The translations under genes and the position numbers were made by a program. Positions 36,074 to 45,288 of a stretch of DNA of 64,000 bases are shown piece by piece. The first letter of the stretch is position 1, and every line of letters starts with the position of its first letter. This DNA is from Ignavibacteriaceae bacterium (lineage in GTDB: Bacteria > Bacteroidota > Ignavibacteria > Ignavibacteriales > Ignavibacteriaceae): contig JALNZG010000005.1 in NCBI GenBank assembly GCA_023229425.1, positions 168,386-232,385 on the forward strand, written 5' to 3'. Under the pieces are notes generated by a model that ran no database searches, was not told the origin of the DNA, and was given only the letters and a program-made list of their open reading frames with translations.

Positions 36074-36826
36074 ATGCCTTTTTTATTAGTTATACCATCA
36101 ATAGATATTAAGAACGGTAAAACCGTTAGAGTTGTGCAGGGTATCCCTGAATTAAATTGTAATGAATATGGGAGTAACCCGGTAGAGATGGCGAAAATCT
36201 GGCGTACGGAAAATTCTAAAATGCTGCATATCGTTGATTTTGATGCAATACACGGAGAGAAAAGTAAAAATATTTCTCTGCTTGAAGAGATTTGTAATTC
36301 TGTTATTATCCCGGTTGAATATGCCGGAGGGATTCGCAGTTTTGAAGATGCAAATAATTATTTATCTTTGGGTGTCAGCCGTATAGTTATTTCAACTATG
36401 GCGTTGGAAAATCTTCCTGAATTTATAAAAGTATTTGAAACTTTCGGACCAAAAAAAATTGTTGTATCGCTTGATGTAATTGATAATGAAATTGTTATCA
36501 AAGGAAGAAGGATCAAAACCGGTATTCTTCCTGTTGCATTTGCTTTAAAATTAAAAGATATTGGTGTAGAAAGATTTATTGTTACCGATGTTAAAAGAAA
36601 CGGAATGATGCTTGGACCGAACATTGAACTTTCCCGTTCAATTGCGGAAGCAACAGAGGCGAAAGTTACTCTTTCCGGAGGCATCAGAAATAAAGATGAA
36701 CTTATGGATGTTCAGACCCTATTGCCGGTTGGAGTTGATTCGGTTATAGTCGGACGCGCTTTATATGAAAACCGCTTCCCCTGTCAAAAATTATGGCGCA
36801 TTGCAGAATTAGGAATTTTTAATTAA
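36074..36826 (+). CDS. HisA-like (beta-alpha)8 barrel isomerase, outside a his operon
   Basis: 250 residues. The N-terminus PSIDIKNGKTVRVVQG has the first catalytic Asp, VDFDAIHGEK follows, and FIVTDVKRNGMMLGPN has the second Asp and phosphate loop. TLSGGIRNKDEL and VIVGRALYENRF supply the second phosphate site. This is the HisA pattern (ProFAR isomerase, histidine synthesis). No other his gene is nearby; it sits with a cyclic-nucleotide-binding protein and a UspA gene, so it may be the sole HisA or a divergent relative. Confidence 0.83.
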   Translation: MPFLLVIPSIDIKNGKTVRVVQGIPELNCNEYGSNPVEMAKIWRTENSKMLHIVDFDAIHGEKSKNISLLEEICNSVIIPVEYAGGIRSFEDANNYLSLGVSRIVISTMALENLPEFIKVFETFGPKKIVVSLDVIDNEIVIKGRRIKTGILPVAFALKLKDIGVERFIVTDVKRNGMMLGPNIELSRSIAEATEAKVTLSGGIRNKDELMDVQTLLPVGVDSVIVGRALYENRFPCQKLWRIAELGIFN

Positions 36827-36835
36827 AGGAATTTT

Positions 36836-37399
36836 ATGGAACAAGAAACATCTTTTTCGGTTCATAGCAGTTTTTGGTCAAACTTTTTTAAGAAAAAGAT
36901 CGAACTCCCGCTGTTACATTCTATTTTAAAAGAGATCCCTCCTTTTAATGAATTGAGGAAACATGATTTTGAAGAAATATTAAGAATCGTTCACGAAAGA
37001 AATTATATTGCCGGAGAATATATTTTTCTTCAAGGTGATCCCGGTATCGGATTATATTTTTTACTTGAAGGTGAAGTAAGTATTTACCGTGAATCTCTTT
37101 CAAAATTAAAAGTAAAACTTGCAAATTTTTCGATGGGAGATTTTTTCGGCGAATTAGCTTTAATTGATAGGGGCAACCGCTCTGCTTCTGCTATCGCTGA
37201 TACTGATTGCAAGATCGGTATTATCTTTAAACCCGATTTGGAAGAGATCATAAAAAAGAAACCTAAAATTGGGGTTGCCGTACTCACAGGTCTCTCGAAA
37301 ATAATTGTAACGCGGCTTCGGAATTTGAATGAAGAATATATTTCATTTCAGGAAGAAAAAATAAAAAAGAAGGAGGAAATCCATGGAACTTCAATTTAG
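36836..37399 (+). CDS. Cyclic nucleotide-binding domain protein
   Basis: 187 residues. A cNMP-binding beta-roll with LQGDPGIGLYFLLEGEVSIY and the phosphate-binding cassette FFGELALIDRGNRSASAIA is complete. No helix-turn-helix follows; the C-terminus is a short charged helix (about 150-187). So it is not a CRP-type repressor/activator, more likely a ligand-sensing partner protein. ATG 36836 has AAAGGA upstream. It ends 17 bases inside the UspA gene, so the two are cotranscribed. Confidence 0.85.
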   Translation: MEQETSFSVHSSFWSNFFKKKIELPLLHSILKEIPPFNELRKHDFEEILRIVHERNYIAGEYIFLQGDPGIGLYFLLEGEVSIYRESLSKLKVKLANFSMGDFFGELALIDRGNRSASAIADTDCKIGIIFKPDLEEIIKKKPKIGVAVLTGLSKIIVTRLRNLNEEYISFQEEKIKKKEEIHGTSI

Positions 37400-37865
37400 T
37401 AAAATTTTAGTACCGATTGACTTCTCCGATTTTTCGAAATCGGCATTAAAGTACGCAGTTACTTTTGCTCAACATTATCACTCGAAATTAATTCTGATTT
37501 ATGTTATGGAACCGGTGATTTATCCTCCCGATTTTAGTATGGGACAGATAACTTTACCCACTGTTAATTTCGAAATGGATAAAAGAGCAAAAGAAGAGTT
37601 GGATAAATTAGCCGAAACGGAAATCGGCTCGTTAGTTCAGGTGCAAACGCTTATAAAAACCGGTAAACCTTTTGTAGAAATTATTGAAACTGCAAAAGAA
37701 GAAGACGCCGATCTGATCATCATTTCTACCCATGGACATTCCGGAGTTGAGCACATTTTATTCGGCAGTACGGCAGATAAAGTTGTCCGCAAAGCATCTT
37801 GCCCGGTTCTCACGTTACGTGAACCGATCAAAGGGTTTGACTATAAAGATCAGATCAAGAAATAG
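37383..37865 (+). CDS. Universal stress protein (UspA) family
   Basis: 160 residues. ILVPIDFSDFSKSALKYA opens the fold, and ISTHGHSGVEHILFGSTADKV is the G-x2-G-x9-G(S/T) ATP-binding signature, followed by ASCPVLTLR. An ideal AAGGAGG lies just upstream of ATG 37383 inside the preceding gene. An ATP-binding stress protein; its specific partner is unknown. The next 298 bases to pfkA hold no clear signals that I can identify. Confidence 0.93.
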   Translation: MELQFSKILVPIDFSDFSKSALKYAVTFAQHYHSKLILIYVMEPVIYPPDFSMGQITLPTVNFEMDKRAKEELDKLAETEIGSLVQVQTLIKTGKPFVEIIETAKEEDADLIIISTHGHSGVEHILFGSTADKVVRKASCPVLTLREPIKGFDYKDQIKK

Positions 37866-38163
37866 TTTTTAGTTTAGTAACGTTAAAACAAATTGTATAA
37901 ATGGTTCTGAGTTCAAAATTATTATGTAATTGACCAACATCTGCAGAAGGAACTAACAGTTTTGGAATTTGACTGCTGCATTACTATTGAAGGACTGTTA
38001 TGAGAGTTTTCTCTCTTTCAATTTGTTTTCTTTTCCCTCAGTTATCACCGGGCATATTTTCAATCACTTTCTTTCAACTTTTACTTGAAAAAAGAATTTC
38101 TTACTCATATATTAAGCATGGAAAAAAAGCAAAAAGTTTTCATTTTTTGTAACAGGATTCAGA

Positions 38164-39282
38164 ATGCATAACGTAAACGGCACAATAAAGAAAATCGCGA
38201 TTAATACCGGAGGCGGAGACGCACCCGGATTAAATGCTGTTATCCGTGCAGGTACAATAACAGCATTAAATAAAGGCTGGGAAGTTATTGGCATTCGCGA
38301 TGGTTATAACGGAATTTTTTTGCCTGAAAAATACCCGGGTGGGTCGGGACTAATTAATCTTACTTACGACAAAGTTGCCTCCATTACCGGACAAGGAGGA
38401 ACAATTTTAGGAACCACTAACCGTGGCAACCCTCTTAAATTTCCAATGAAAGATACGAGAGGAAATATTGTTGAAATTGATAGGTCTGATGAAATTCTTG
38501 ATGCCTTTCGGAGAAACAATATTGATGCTTTAATTGCCATCGGCGGCGACGGTTCACTTGCCATTGCAAATGTTTTTGCCAAAAAAGGATTGAAAGTTAT
38601 CGGCGTTCCCAAAACAATTGATAACGACCTTGACAAAACCGTCATTACTTTCGGTTTTGATACTGCATTAGGTTTTGCTACGGAAAGTTTGGATAGGTTA
38701 CATACTACTGCTCAGTCGCACGGAAGAATTATGGTTGTAGAAGTTATGGGAAGATATGCCGGATGGATCGCTTTGAACTCCGGTATCTCAGGCTCTGCTG
38801 ACGTAATATTAATCCCCGAAATTCCTTATGACATAAATAAAATTGCAGACTTCTTAAATAATGTTGTTTCACGAAGTAAAAACTATGCTATTATTGTGAT
38901 TGCGGAGGGAGCAAAACCACTTGACGGTGAAACTTCAGTAATAGAAAAAGAAGCCGGAAAAGCTGAACGCCTCGGCGGTGCAGCAGAACGATTTGCAAAA
39001 AATTTAGAACCTTTAACAACTAAAGAAATTCGTACCGTAATTCTTGGTCATCTGTTACGTGGTGGAAGTCCGACAACTTTTGATAGACTTCTTTCCCTCC
39101 GCTTTGGCGCCGCCGCAGTAAGAGCTTTGGCAGACGGTCAAACAGGTGTTATGGTTGCATTGGACCCTCCTACCGTACGATATGTTCCTTTAGATCAAGC
39201 CACTAATAGAATGAAAACCGTTCCGCCGGATTGTGATACGATCATGACCGGAAGAGAATTAGGAATTTGTTTTGGGAATTGA
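38164..39282 (+). CDS. pfkA: 6-phosphofructokinase
   Basis: 372 residues. Motifs: NTGGGDAPGLNAVIR, AIGGDGSLAIANV, GVPKTIDNDL, HTTAQSHGRIMVVEVMGRYAGW. The residue equivalent to E. coli G104 is Gly (G130 here, GGDGS), which favours ATP, while the one equivalent to G124 is Lys (PKTIDND), usual in PPi-type enzymes. This Gly/Lys combination is the mixed group-III type, generally ATP-using. It phosphorylates fructose-6-P, the product of NagB. Confidence 0.94.
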   Translation: MHNVNGTIKKIAINTGGGDAPGLNAVIRAGTITALNKGWEVIGIRDGYNGIFLPEKYPGGSGLINLTYDKVASITGQGGTILGTTNRGNPLKFPMKDTRGNIVEIDRSDEILDAFRRNNIDALIAIGGDGSLAIANVFAKKGLKVIGVPKTIDNDLDKTVITFGFDTALGFATESLDRLHTTAQSHGRIMVVEVMGRYAGWIALNSGISGSADVILIPEIPYDINKIADFLNNVVSRSKNYAIIVIAEGAKPLDGETSVIEKEAGKAERLGGAAERFAKNLEPLTTKEIRTVILGHLLRGGSPTTFDRLLSLRFGAAAVRALADGQTGVMVALDPPTVRYVPLDQATNRMKTVPPDCDTIMTGRELGICFGN

Positions 39283-39291
39283 GAAACAATT

Positions 39292-42240
39292 ATGAAAAAA
39301 GAACCAAAAAACTCTAAAATATACGAAGGCTTGAGCGCTTCCCAAGTTATTATTCAACGGGAAATATATGGCGATAATTTAATTTCTCCGCCGCTTAAAA
39401 CTCCCTGGTGGAAATTATTTCTTGAAAAATTTGAAGATCCCATTATCCGTATTCTTATTATTGCAGCTTTAGTTGCTACCGCCGTCGGACTCGTTGACGG
39501 TAATTATATTGAAGGGATTGGAATCATCGTTGCTATTCTGCTTGCAACGACACTTTCTTTTCTAAATGAATATAAGGCTAATAAAGAGTTCGATCTCCTC
39601 AACAAAGTAACCGATGACGAACCGATAAAAGTTATCCGCGATTCAGAATACACAACTATTCCCAAAAAAGATTTAGTTGTTGGAGATATTGTTCTTATGG
39701 AGACCGGAGAAGAAATTCCCGCTGACGGTACTGTAGTTGAGGCGATTTCAATACAGGTAAACGAATCAAGTTTAACCGGTGAATCTGTTGCCGTTACAAA
39801 ACTCTCGACCGAACAATTATCAACGGCATCGCTAAAAGAAAAAGCATATCCGGCTGATAAAGTTCTTCGCGGAACATTTGTGGTTGACGGGCACGGAATA
39901 TTGGAAATTACTGCTGTAGGCGATTCAACCGAGATCGGAAAAACCGCTAAAGCTTCTATGGAAGAAACCGGTGTAAAAACACCTCTCAATTTACAGCTAG
40001 AAAAGCTTAGCAAAATTATTGGCGTCTTCGGTTTTTCAACTGCCGGAGTTACATTTGTTGCACTAACCGTTCGCGATGTTTTAATAAAAGAATTAGTTTT
40101 AACTCCGCCTCAGTGGTATGTCGTTATTGTTCTTGGATTTACCGTCCTTGCACTTCTCTATCGTGTTTGGCTTCCAATTTTTTATGACGCTTTAGAACTT
40201 TTAGGTAAACCTAGACCAGGTAGTGACGTTATTCCAAGTAAAAGTATCTTTGGATGGCTAAGAGGATTGATCTATGGTTTGATCATTTGCGTTGTTTTTC
40301 TTGTACCGGCAATATTCCTTAAATTTATTTCTCCTTACCCATGGGATTGGTTAAATGCTTATATCACAGAAGAGTTTCTAAAATTCTTCATGATCGCTAT
40401 AACGATGATCGTGGTTGCTGTGCCTGAAGGATTGGCGATGAGCGTAACATTAAGCCTCGCCTACAGTGTTAGGAAGATGACGGCAACTAATAATCTTGTA
40501 AGAAAAATGCATGCCGTAGAAACGATCAGTGCCGCAACGGTAATATGTTCCGATAAAACCGGAACTCTTACCATGAATGAAATGCGGGTTTACAACGTTC
40601 ACTTCCCTACTTTAAAAAGTAACAAACTCGATACTGATCATCTCTCTTATATTGAAAAAATTATTGTTGAATCGTTTTGCGGGAATTCCAGCGCCAATTT
40701 AGAAACTAAAGAAGCTACTCCGAAAGTAATGGGAAACCCGACAGAGGGAGCAATGCTTTTATGGCTTCATGCTAATAAAATTGATTATAAAAAATGGAGA
40801 GATAATTTTGAAATAATTCATCAGTGGACATTTACTACCGAGCGAAAGTTTATGGCTACTTATGGAATTTCCAATATTAATTCCAAACCGATTTTGTTGG
40901 TTAAAGGCGCCCCTGAAATAATATTGAACCTTTGTACAAAATTCCTTGGAGATGAAAAGGTTGAGGACTTTACGTCTCAAAAAGAAGGAATCCTTACCGA
41001 GCTTCGTGAATATCAAAACCGCGCTATGCGGACTTTAGCTTTTGCTATTTTAGAAAATTGTGAATACAGTGAAGGAATTGAGCTTGAAAAACTTGCTCAA
41101 AATTTAACGTGGCTTGGCTTTATTGCTATTAATGATCCTGTGCGTGAAGAAGTACCGGATGCCGTTCAAGCTTGTCTTAATGCCGGAATAAATTTAAAGA
41201 TTGTAACCGGAGATACGCCGGGCACCGCTAAAGAGATTGCACGTAAAATTGGTTTGTGGAATAATGCAGTTGATACTGATGAAAAGAATTTGATGCTTGG
41301 TCCCGATTTTGGAAATTTATCCGATGATGAAGCAGGTGAACGAATTCTTGATGTAAAAATTCTTTCACGCGCACGTCCGTTAGATAAGTTACGCCTTGTT
41401 AAACTTCTTCAAAAGAAAGATCAAATAGTTGCAGTAACCGGAGACGGTACTAATGATGCGCCTGCTCTCAATTATGCTAATGTCGGGTTATCAATGGGAA
41501 AAACCGGTACGGCTGTAGCCAAACAAGCGAGTGATATTATTCTTCTTGATGATTCGTTTACAAGTATAGTAAATGCGGTTATGTGGGGAAGATCGCTGTA
41601 TCAGAATATTCAAAGGTTTTTGCTTTTTCAATTAACGATTAACTTATTGGCTTTAGCAATAGTTTTACTTGGACCTTTTATCGGAGTTCAATTGACCTTG
41701 ACCGTTCCACAGATGATATGGGTCAATTTAATTATGGATACTTTCGCCGCACTTGCTTTAGCTACTCAACCGCCGAGTAAAACAGTAATGAAACATAAAC
41801 CAAGAAAACCAAGCGATTTTATTATTACTAAACCGATGTTTAAAACGATTATTATTTCTGCTTCTGCTTTTATTGTAATTTTGCTTTCAACTATTTATTT
41901 GATGCAAACCAATCAAAATGATGGGAAAATAACTGATTACGAACTCTCGATGTTCTTTACCTTGTTCGTTCTCTTGCAATTTTGGAATTTATTTAACGCA
42001 AAAACCTTAGGGACGAATAATTCTACTTTCCACAATTTCTTTGCAAATAAGAATTTTTTAGTGATCAGTGGTTTTATTCTTGTTTTGCAGATCGTCATCG
42101 TGCAATTCGGAGGAAAGTTATTTAGAACCGTGCCATTAACATTTGTGGACTGGATTTTAATTATTGGCGGTTCTTCAATCGTTCTTTGGGTAGGTGAATT
42201 TTTCCGCTTATTGAAACGGATCCGTTTTAACGCAGACTAA
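39292..42240 (+). CDS. Calcium-translocating P-type ATPase (PMCA-like)
   Basis: 982 residues, about ten transmembrane helices. The actuator domain has VNESSLTGES, M4 has VVAVPEGLAMSVTLSLAYSV, the phosphorylation site is CSDKTGTLTMNEM, and the nucleotide and hinge motifs are VKGAPE and VTGDGTNDAPAL. M4 PEGL and M6 NLIMDTFAALALAT favour a type IIB Ca2+ pump, although cation specificity is inferred. An extra 50-residue loop (PRPGSDVIPSKS) sits between M3 and M4. It follows pfkA by nine bases. Confidence 0.93.
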   Translation: MKKEPKNSKIYEGLSASQVIIQREIYGDNLISPPLKTPWWKLFLEKFEDPIIRILIIAALVATAVGLVDGNYIEGIGIIVAILLATTLSFLNEYKANKEFDLLNKVTDDEPIKVIRDSEYTTIPKKDLVVGDIVLMETGEEIPADGTVVEAISIQVNESSLTGESVAVTKLSTEQLSTASLKEKAYPADKVLRGTFVVDGHGILEITAVGDSTEIGKTAKASMEETGVKTPLNLQLEKLSKIIGVFGFSTAGVTFVALTVRDVLIKELVLTPPQWYVVIVLGFTVLALLYRVWLPIFYDALELLGKPRPGSDVIPSKSIFGWLRGLIYGLIICVVFLVPAIFLKFISPYPWDWLNAYITEEFLKFFMIAITMIVVAVPEGLAMSVTLSLAYSVRKMTATNNLVRKMHAVETISAATVICSDKTGTLTMNEMRVYNVHFPTLKSNKLDTDHLSYIEKIIVESFCGNSSANLETKEATPKVMGNPTEGAMLLWLHANKIDYKKWRDNFEIIHQWTFTTERKFMATYGISNINSKPILLVKGAPEIILNLCTKFLGDEKVEDFTSQKEGILTELREYQNRAMRTLAFAILENCEYSEGIELEKLAQNLTWLGFIAINDPVREEVPDAVQACLNAGINLKIVTGDTPGTAKEIARKIGLWNNAVDTDEKNLMLGPDFGNLSDDEAGERILDVKILSRARPLDKLRLVKLLQKKDQIVAVTGDGTNDAPALNYANVGLSMGKTGTAVAKQASDIILLDDSFTSIVNAVMWGRSLYQNIQRFLLFQLTINLLALAIVLLGPFIGVQLTLTVPQMIWVNLIMDTFAALALATQPPSKTVMKHKPRKPSDFIITKPMFKTIIISASAFIVILLSTIYLMQTNQNDGKITDYELSMFFTLFVLLQFWNLFNAKTLGTNNSTFHNFFANKNFLVISGFILVLQIVIVQFGGKLFRTVPLTFVDWILIIGGSSIVLWVGEFFRLLKRIRFNAD

Positions 42241-42254
42241 TATTAAATTTATAA

Positions 42255-42287
42255 AGAGATACTATCCTTTGAAGGGATGGTATCTCT
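42255..42287. terminator. Bidirectional hairpin between convergent genes
   Basis: Thirteen-base-pair stem AGAGATACTATCC/GGATGGTATCTCT with one wobble and a seven-base loop. It lies exactly between the P-ATPase stop (42240) and the atpC stop (42292). The T tracts are weak, so termination efficiency is uncertain. Confidence 0.65.
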
Positions 42288-42291
42288 GCAA

Positions 42292-42690
42292 TTAGAAGGC
42301 AGCTACTTTCAATCTATTTAATCCCCTCGTTAAAGCAGCTTCGGCTCTTGCAACATCAATCTGCTCTCTCTTTTCTAATCTTTGTCTAGCGCGTTCAATA
42401 GCTAGTTCAGCTCTTTCCTTATCAATTTCATCTGAACGTTCCAAGGAAGTGGCAAGAAGTACAGCTTTATTTGCAAGCACTTCGATCACTCCCCCGCTTA
42501 TGGCAAAATGGAGTGTCTCACCATCTTTGGTTTGAATTTTTATTTTTCCAACTTCCAGATTACTTACAATTGGAGCATGATTATAAAGAACCTGAAATTC
42601 TCCAAGCGTACCGGGAACAGTTACGGAAACAACTTCAGCATTAAAAGCAAGTTTGGAAGGAGTAACAATTTCTAAAGCGAATACTTTCAT
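42292..42690 (-). CDS. atpC: F1F0 ATP synthase epsilon subunit
   Basis: 132 residues. The N-terminal beta-sandwich shows EIVTPSKLAFNAEVVSVTVPGTLGE (whole segment around residues 6-30) and LYNHAPIV; the C-terminal helical hairpin is ERARQRLEKREQID. It couples rotation and inhibits hydrolysis. It lies one base after atpD; the other ATP synthase genes are not in the window, as in Chlorobi-type split operons. Confidence 0.95.
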   Translation of the reverse strand: MKVFALEIVTPSKLAFNAEVVSVTVPGTLGEFQVLYNHAPIVSNLEVGKIKIQTKDGETLHFAISGGVIEVLANKAVLLATSLERSDEIDKERAELAIERARQRLEKREQIDVARAEAALTRGLNRLKVAAF

Positions 42691-42691
42691 G

Positions 42692-44101
42692 TTAGTTCAA
42701 CGCTTTTGCTTTTGCATAGACTTCTTCAATATTTCCGACATACATAAAAGCTTGTTCAGGAATATTATCGCAATCGCCATTAATAATTGCGGAGAAGCCT
42801 TTTATTGTATCGGCAAGTTTAACGTATTTTCCATCGTAGCCGGTAAATTGCGATGCCACAAAGAAAGGCTGGCTGAAAAATCTTTGAATTCTTCTTGCTC
42901 TTTTTACAGTAACTTTATCTTCATCGGAAAGTTCATCCATACCGAGAATGTTAATGATATCTTGAAGATCTTTATATCCTTGAAGAATTTCTTTTGCTTG
43001 TTTAGCAACGTTATAATGTTCATCTCCGATAATTCCCGGTTGGAGCATTCTCGAAGTAGAATCAAGCGGATCAACGGCGGGATAAATTCCAAGTTCTGCA
43101 ATTTGTCTGCTTAATACGGTAGTCGCATCAAGGTGAGAGAATGCCGTAGCAGGAGCCGGATCAGTTAAATCATCTGCCGGAACATAAATAGCTTGTACTG
43201 ATGTGATAGAACCTTTATCTGTTGAAGTTATTCTTTCTTGCAATGCGCCCATTTCTGTTGCTAAGTTTGGCTGATACCCAACGGCAGAAGGCATTCTGCC
43301 CAACAAAGCGCTAACTTCAGAACCGGCTTGAGTGAAACGGAAAATGTTATCAATAAAAAGAAGAACATCTTTTCCTTCCTCATCACGGAAATATTCAGCA
43401 ATAGTTAAGCCGGTTAAACCAACACGTAATCTTGCACCGGGAGGTTCATTCATCTGTCCGAATACCAAAGCGGTTTTATTAATAACGCCGGACTCCTTCA
43501 TTTCCAACCAAAGATCATTTCCCTCTCGTGTTCTTTCACCAACACCTGCAAATACAGAAAAACCGCCGTGCTGTTGAGCAATATTATTAATAAGCTCCAT
43601 AATGATAACGGTTTTCCCTACACCGGCGCCGCCGAATAATCCTGTCTTACCGCCCTTTGCATAAGGTTCAAGAAGATCAATAACCTTAATGCCGGTTTCA
43701 AACATTTCGCTTGTTGTAGCAAGATTTTTAAATTCAGGCGCGGGGCGATGGATGGGATATCTCTTTTTAGCTTTAATTTCACCGAGACCGTCAATCCCTT
43801 TTCCGATTACGTTGATCAATCTTCCGAGCGTTTCAGGTCCAACAGGGACAGAGATTGGTTCTAACGTATCAAAGGCATCCATTCCTCTCACTAACCCGTC
43901 GGTTATATCCATCGCGATAGTTCTCACGCGGTCTTCACCTAAATGCTGTTGTACTTCTACAACTAACTCTTCCGCAACGCCATCAGTATTGGTTCTTGGA
44001 ATAATTACAGCGTTTAAAATTTTGGGTAAGTGGTTATTTTCAAAATGAATATCGACAACCGGTCCGATAACTTGAATGATTTTTCCTTTTGGGCGATTCA
44101 T
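42692..44101 (-). CDS. atpD: F1F0 ATP synthase beta subunit
   Basis: 469 residues. Walker A GGAGVGKTVIIMELI, GVGERTREGNDLW, ALVFGQMNEPPGARLR, LLFIDNIFRFTQAGSEVS and GYQPNLATEMGALQERI identify the catalytic subunit. AGGAGAACC precedes the ATG at 44101. It is transcribed with atpC. Confidence 0.98.
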   Translation of the reverse strand: MNRPKGKIIQVIGPVVDIHFENNHLPKILNAVIIPRTNTDGVAEELVVEVQQHLGEDRVRTIAMDITDGLVRGMDAFDTLEPISVPVGPETLGRLINVIGKGIDGLGEIKAKKRYPIHRPAPEFKNLATTSEMFETGIKVIDLLEPYAKGGKTGLFGGAGVGKTVIIMELINNIAQQHGGFSVFAGVGERTREGNDLWLEMKESGVINKTALVFGQMNEPPGARLRVGLTGLTIAEYFRDEEGKDVLLFIDNIFRFTQAGSEVSALLGRMPSAVGYQPNLATEMGALQERITSTDKGSITSVQAIYVPADDLTDPAPATAFSHLDATTVLSRQIAELGIYPAVDPLDSTSRMLQPGIIGDEHYNVAKQAKEILQGYKDLQDIINILGMDELSDEDKVTVKRARRIQRFFSQPFFVASQFTGYDGKYVKLADTIKGFSAIINGDCDNIPEQAFMYVGNIEEVYAKAKALN

Positions 44102-44267
44102 GGTTCTCCTGAAAATTTAAATTTATTGGTCAAAAATTAACTATTAAATAATTCTTTTCAAATAATTAACTTTAATAAAATCATTTTTTGTTATAACTCT
44201 TTGTTTTAAGATTCCGCCTAAAATCTGCCCGCACTTTTGAGATGCGTTTTATAGCATAATAAATATT

Positions 44268-44717
44268 CTATCTATTACCAAAATACTTTTGATCTAACAT
44301 ATCTTTTTCAGCTTTTTGCTTTCTTTGCTCATTCAGCAGCCACTTTCCCTTAATTTCTTCACACCAATCAATAACTACAAAACGAAGGACAAAGCAGTAA
44401 ATATAAAAAATACCTAATACGATAAACAAGAAAATAGTCTTGTAAAAAGAATCATAATTAAGAGATAAGAACGTTATTGCCGGGATAAAAACGATAATTA
44501 TTAGTAAAGATATCCATCCATATTTTTTTGTTTTGTATAATACATAAAATAAATATGGCGAAAATACAATAGCTGAAATTGCAGCTAAAAATAATGCAAA
44601 CAAGTTGAGAAGAACAAAAATATAGATCAACGATGTTGATAATTCAATATTGAGAAAATATCTTAATCTGAAGAGTAAGTATTCATCTTCTTCGTATAAT
44701 GTGCTGTCAATGTTCAT
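44268..44717 (-). CDS. Hypothetical membrane protein
   Basis: 149 residues from ATG 44717 (a GTG at 44726 is the alternative). Hydrophobic stretches near 30-55, 70-90 and 95-120 suggest three to four helices, then a charged tail (RKQKAEKDMLDQKYF). I do not recognise the family. It follows a secreted unknown by about 15 bases, and the two probably form a unit. Confidence 0.7.
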   Translation of the reverse strand: MNIDSTLYEEDEYLLFRLRYFLNIELSTSLIYIFVLLNLFALFLAAISAIVFSPYLFYVLYKTKKYGWISLLIIIVFIPAITFLSLNYDSFYKTIFLFIVLGIFYIYCFVLRFVVIDWCEEIKGKWLLNEQRKQKAEKDMLDQKYFGNR

Positions 44718-44732
44718 TGCAACCACAGATTA

Positions 44733-45287
44733 TCATAAATAAAAGATCATATCTTGAGCAGGCATAAAATTCTCCTTCTTCCAATAGTATATCATAAACT
44801 TCTCCATTTTATAAGATTTGTCCGGTTCGTAAGAGAATTTCTTTATTAGGAAATAATCCGGAACGAGAAGTTTATATTCAGCAAGATCAATTGGTTTGCC
44901 CCATCCTTGGGTTGTTCTTAAAATATAAACAGCGCTATCCCCTATTATTTTTTGCCGATAACCTATTTGGAAGAGTACCGTATCAAAAGGAGCAATGTTT
45001 AACACAAAAGAAATGCCGTGTTCGCCTTCACGAAAATAGGTGCTTTTGTGTCCGGCTGATAAATTGTATAGCCTGATTGAATCAATTGTTTCACCCTGAT
45101 AATTTGGGAAAGGATAATAAATATCGCTTCTGACCGCTTTATCCGAATGATTCGCGAACCAGTAATATCCTTCAACATCAAGAGAAACACTATCAAGACG
45201 GAACGTAATATCCTCTCTATAAAAATCAGCCCTTTGACCGGAAAGAAATTGACTGAACAGAATTAAAAAGAAAAAAGTTTTTTTCAT
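44733..45287 (-). CDS. Hypothetical secreted protein
   Basis: 184 residues with a signal peptide (FFFLILFSQFLSG) and a beta-rich body (GYYWFANHSDKAVRSDIYYPFP). No catalytic motif is visible. It begins two bases from the stop of the upstream T9SS-type gene, so it is cotranscribed with it. The family is not recognised. Confidence 0.72.
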   Translation of the reverse strand: MKKTFFFLILFSQFLSGQRADFYREDITFRLDSVSLDVEGYYWFANHSDKAVRSDIYYPFPNYQGETIDSIRLYNLSAGHKSTYFREGEHGISFVLNIAPFDTVLFQIGYRQKIIGDSAVYILRTTQGWGKPIDLAEYKLLVPDYFLIKKFSYEPDKSYKMEKFMIYYWKKENFMPAQDMIFYL

Positions 45288-45288
45288 T

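Noticed and set aside
39504..40013. Minus-strand 169-codon ORF inside the P-type ATPase gene
   Set aside because: Antisense to well-conserved actuator-domain sequence; serine-rich shadow translation.
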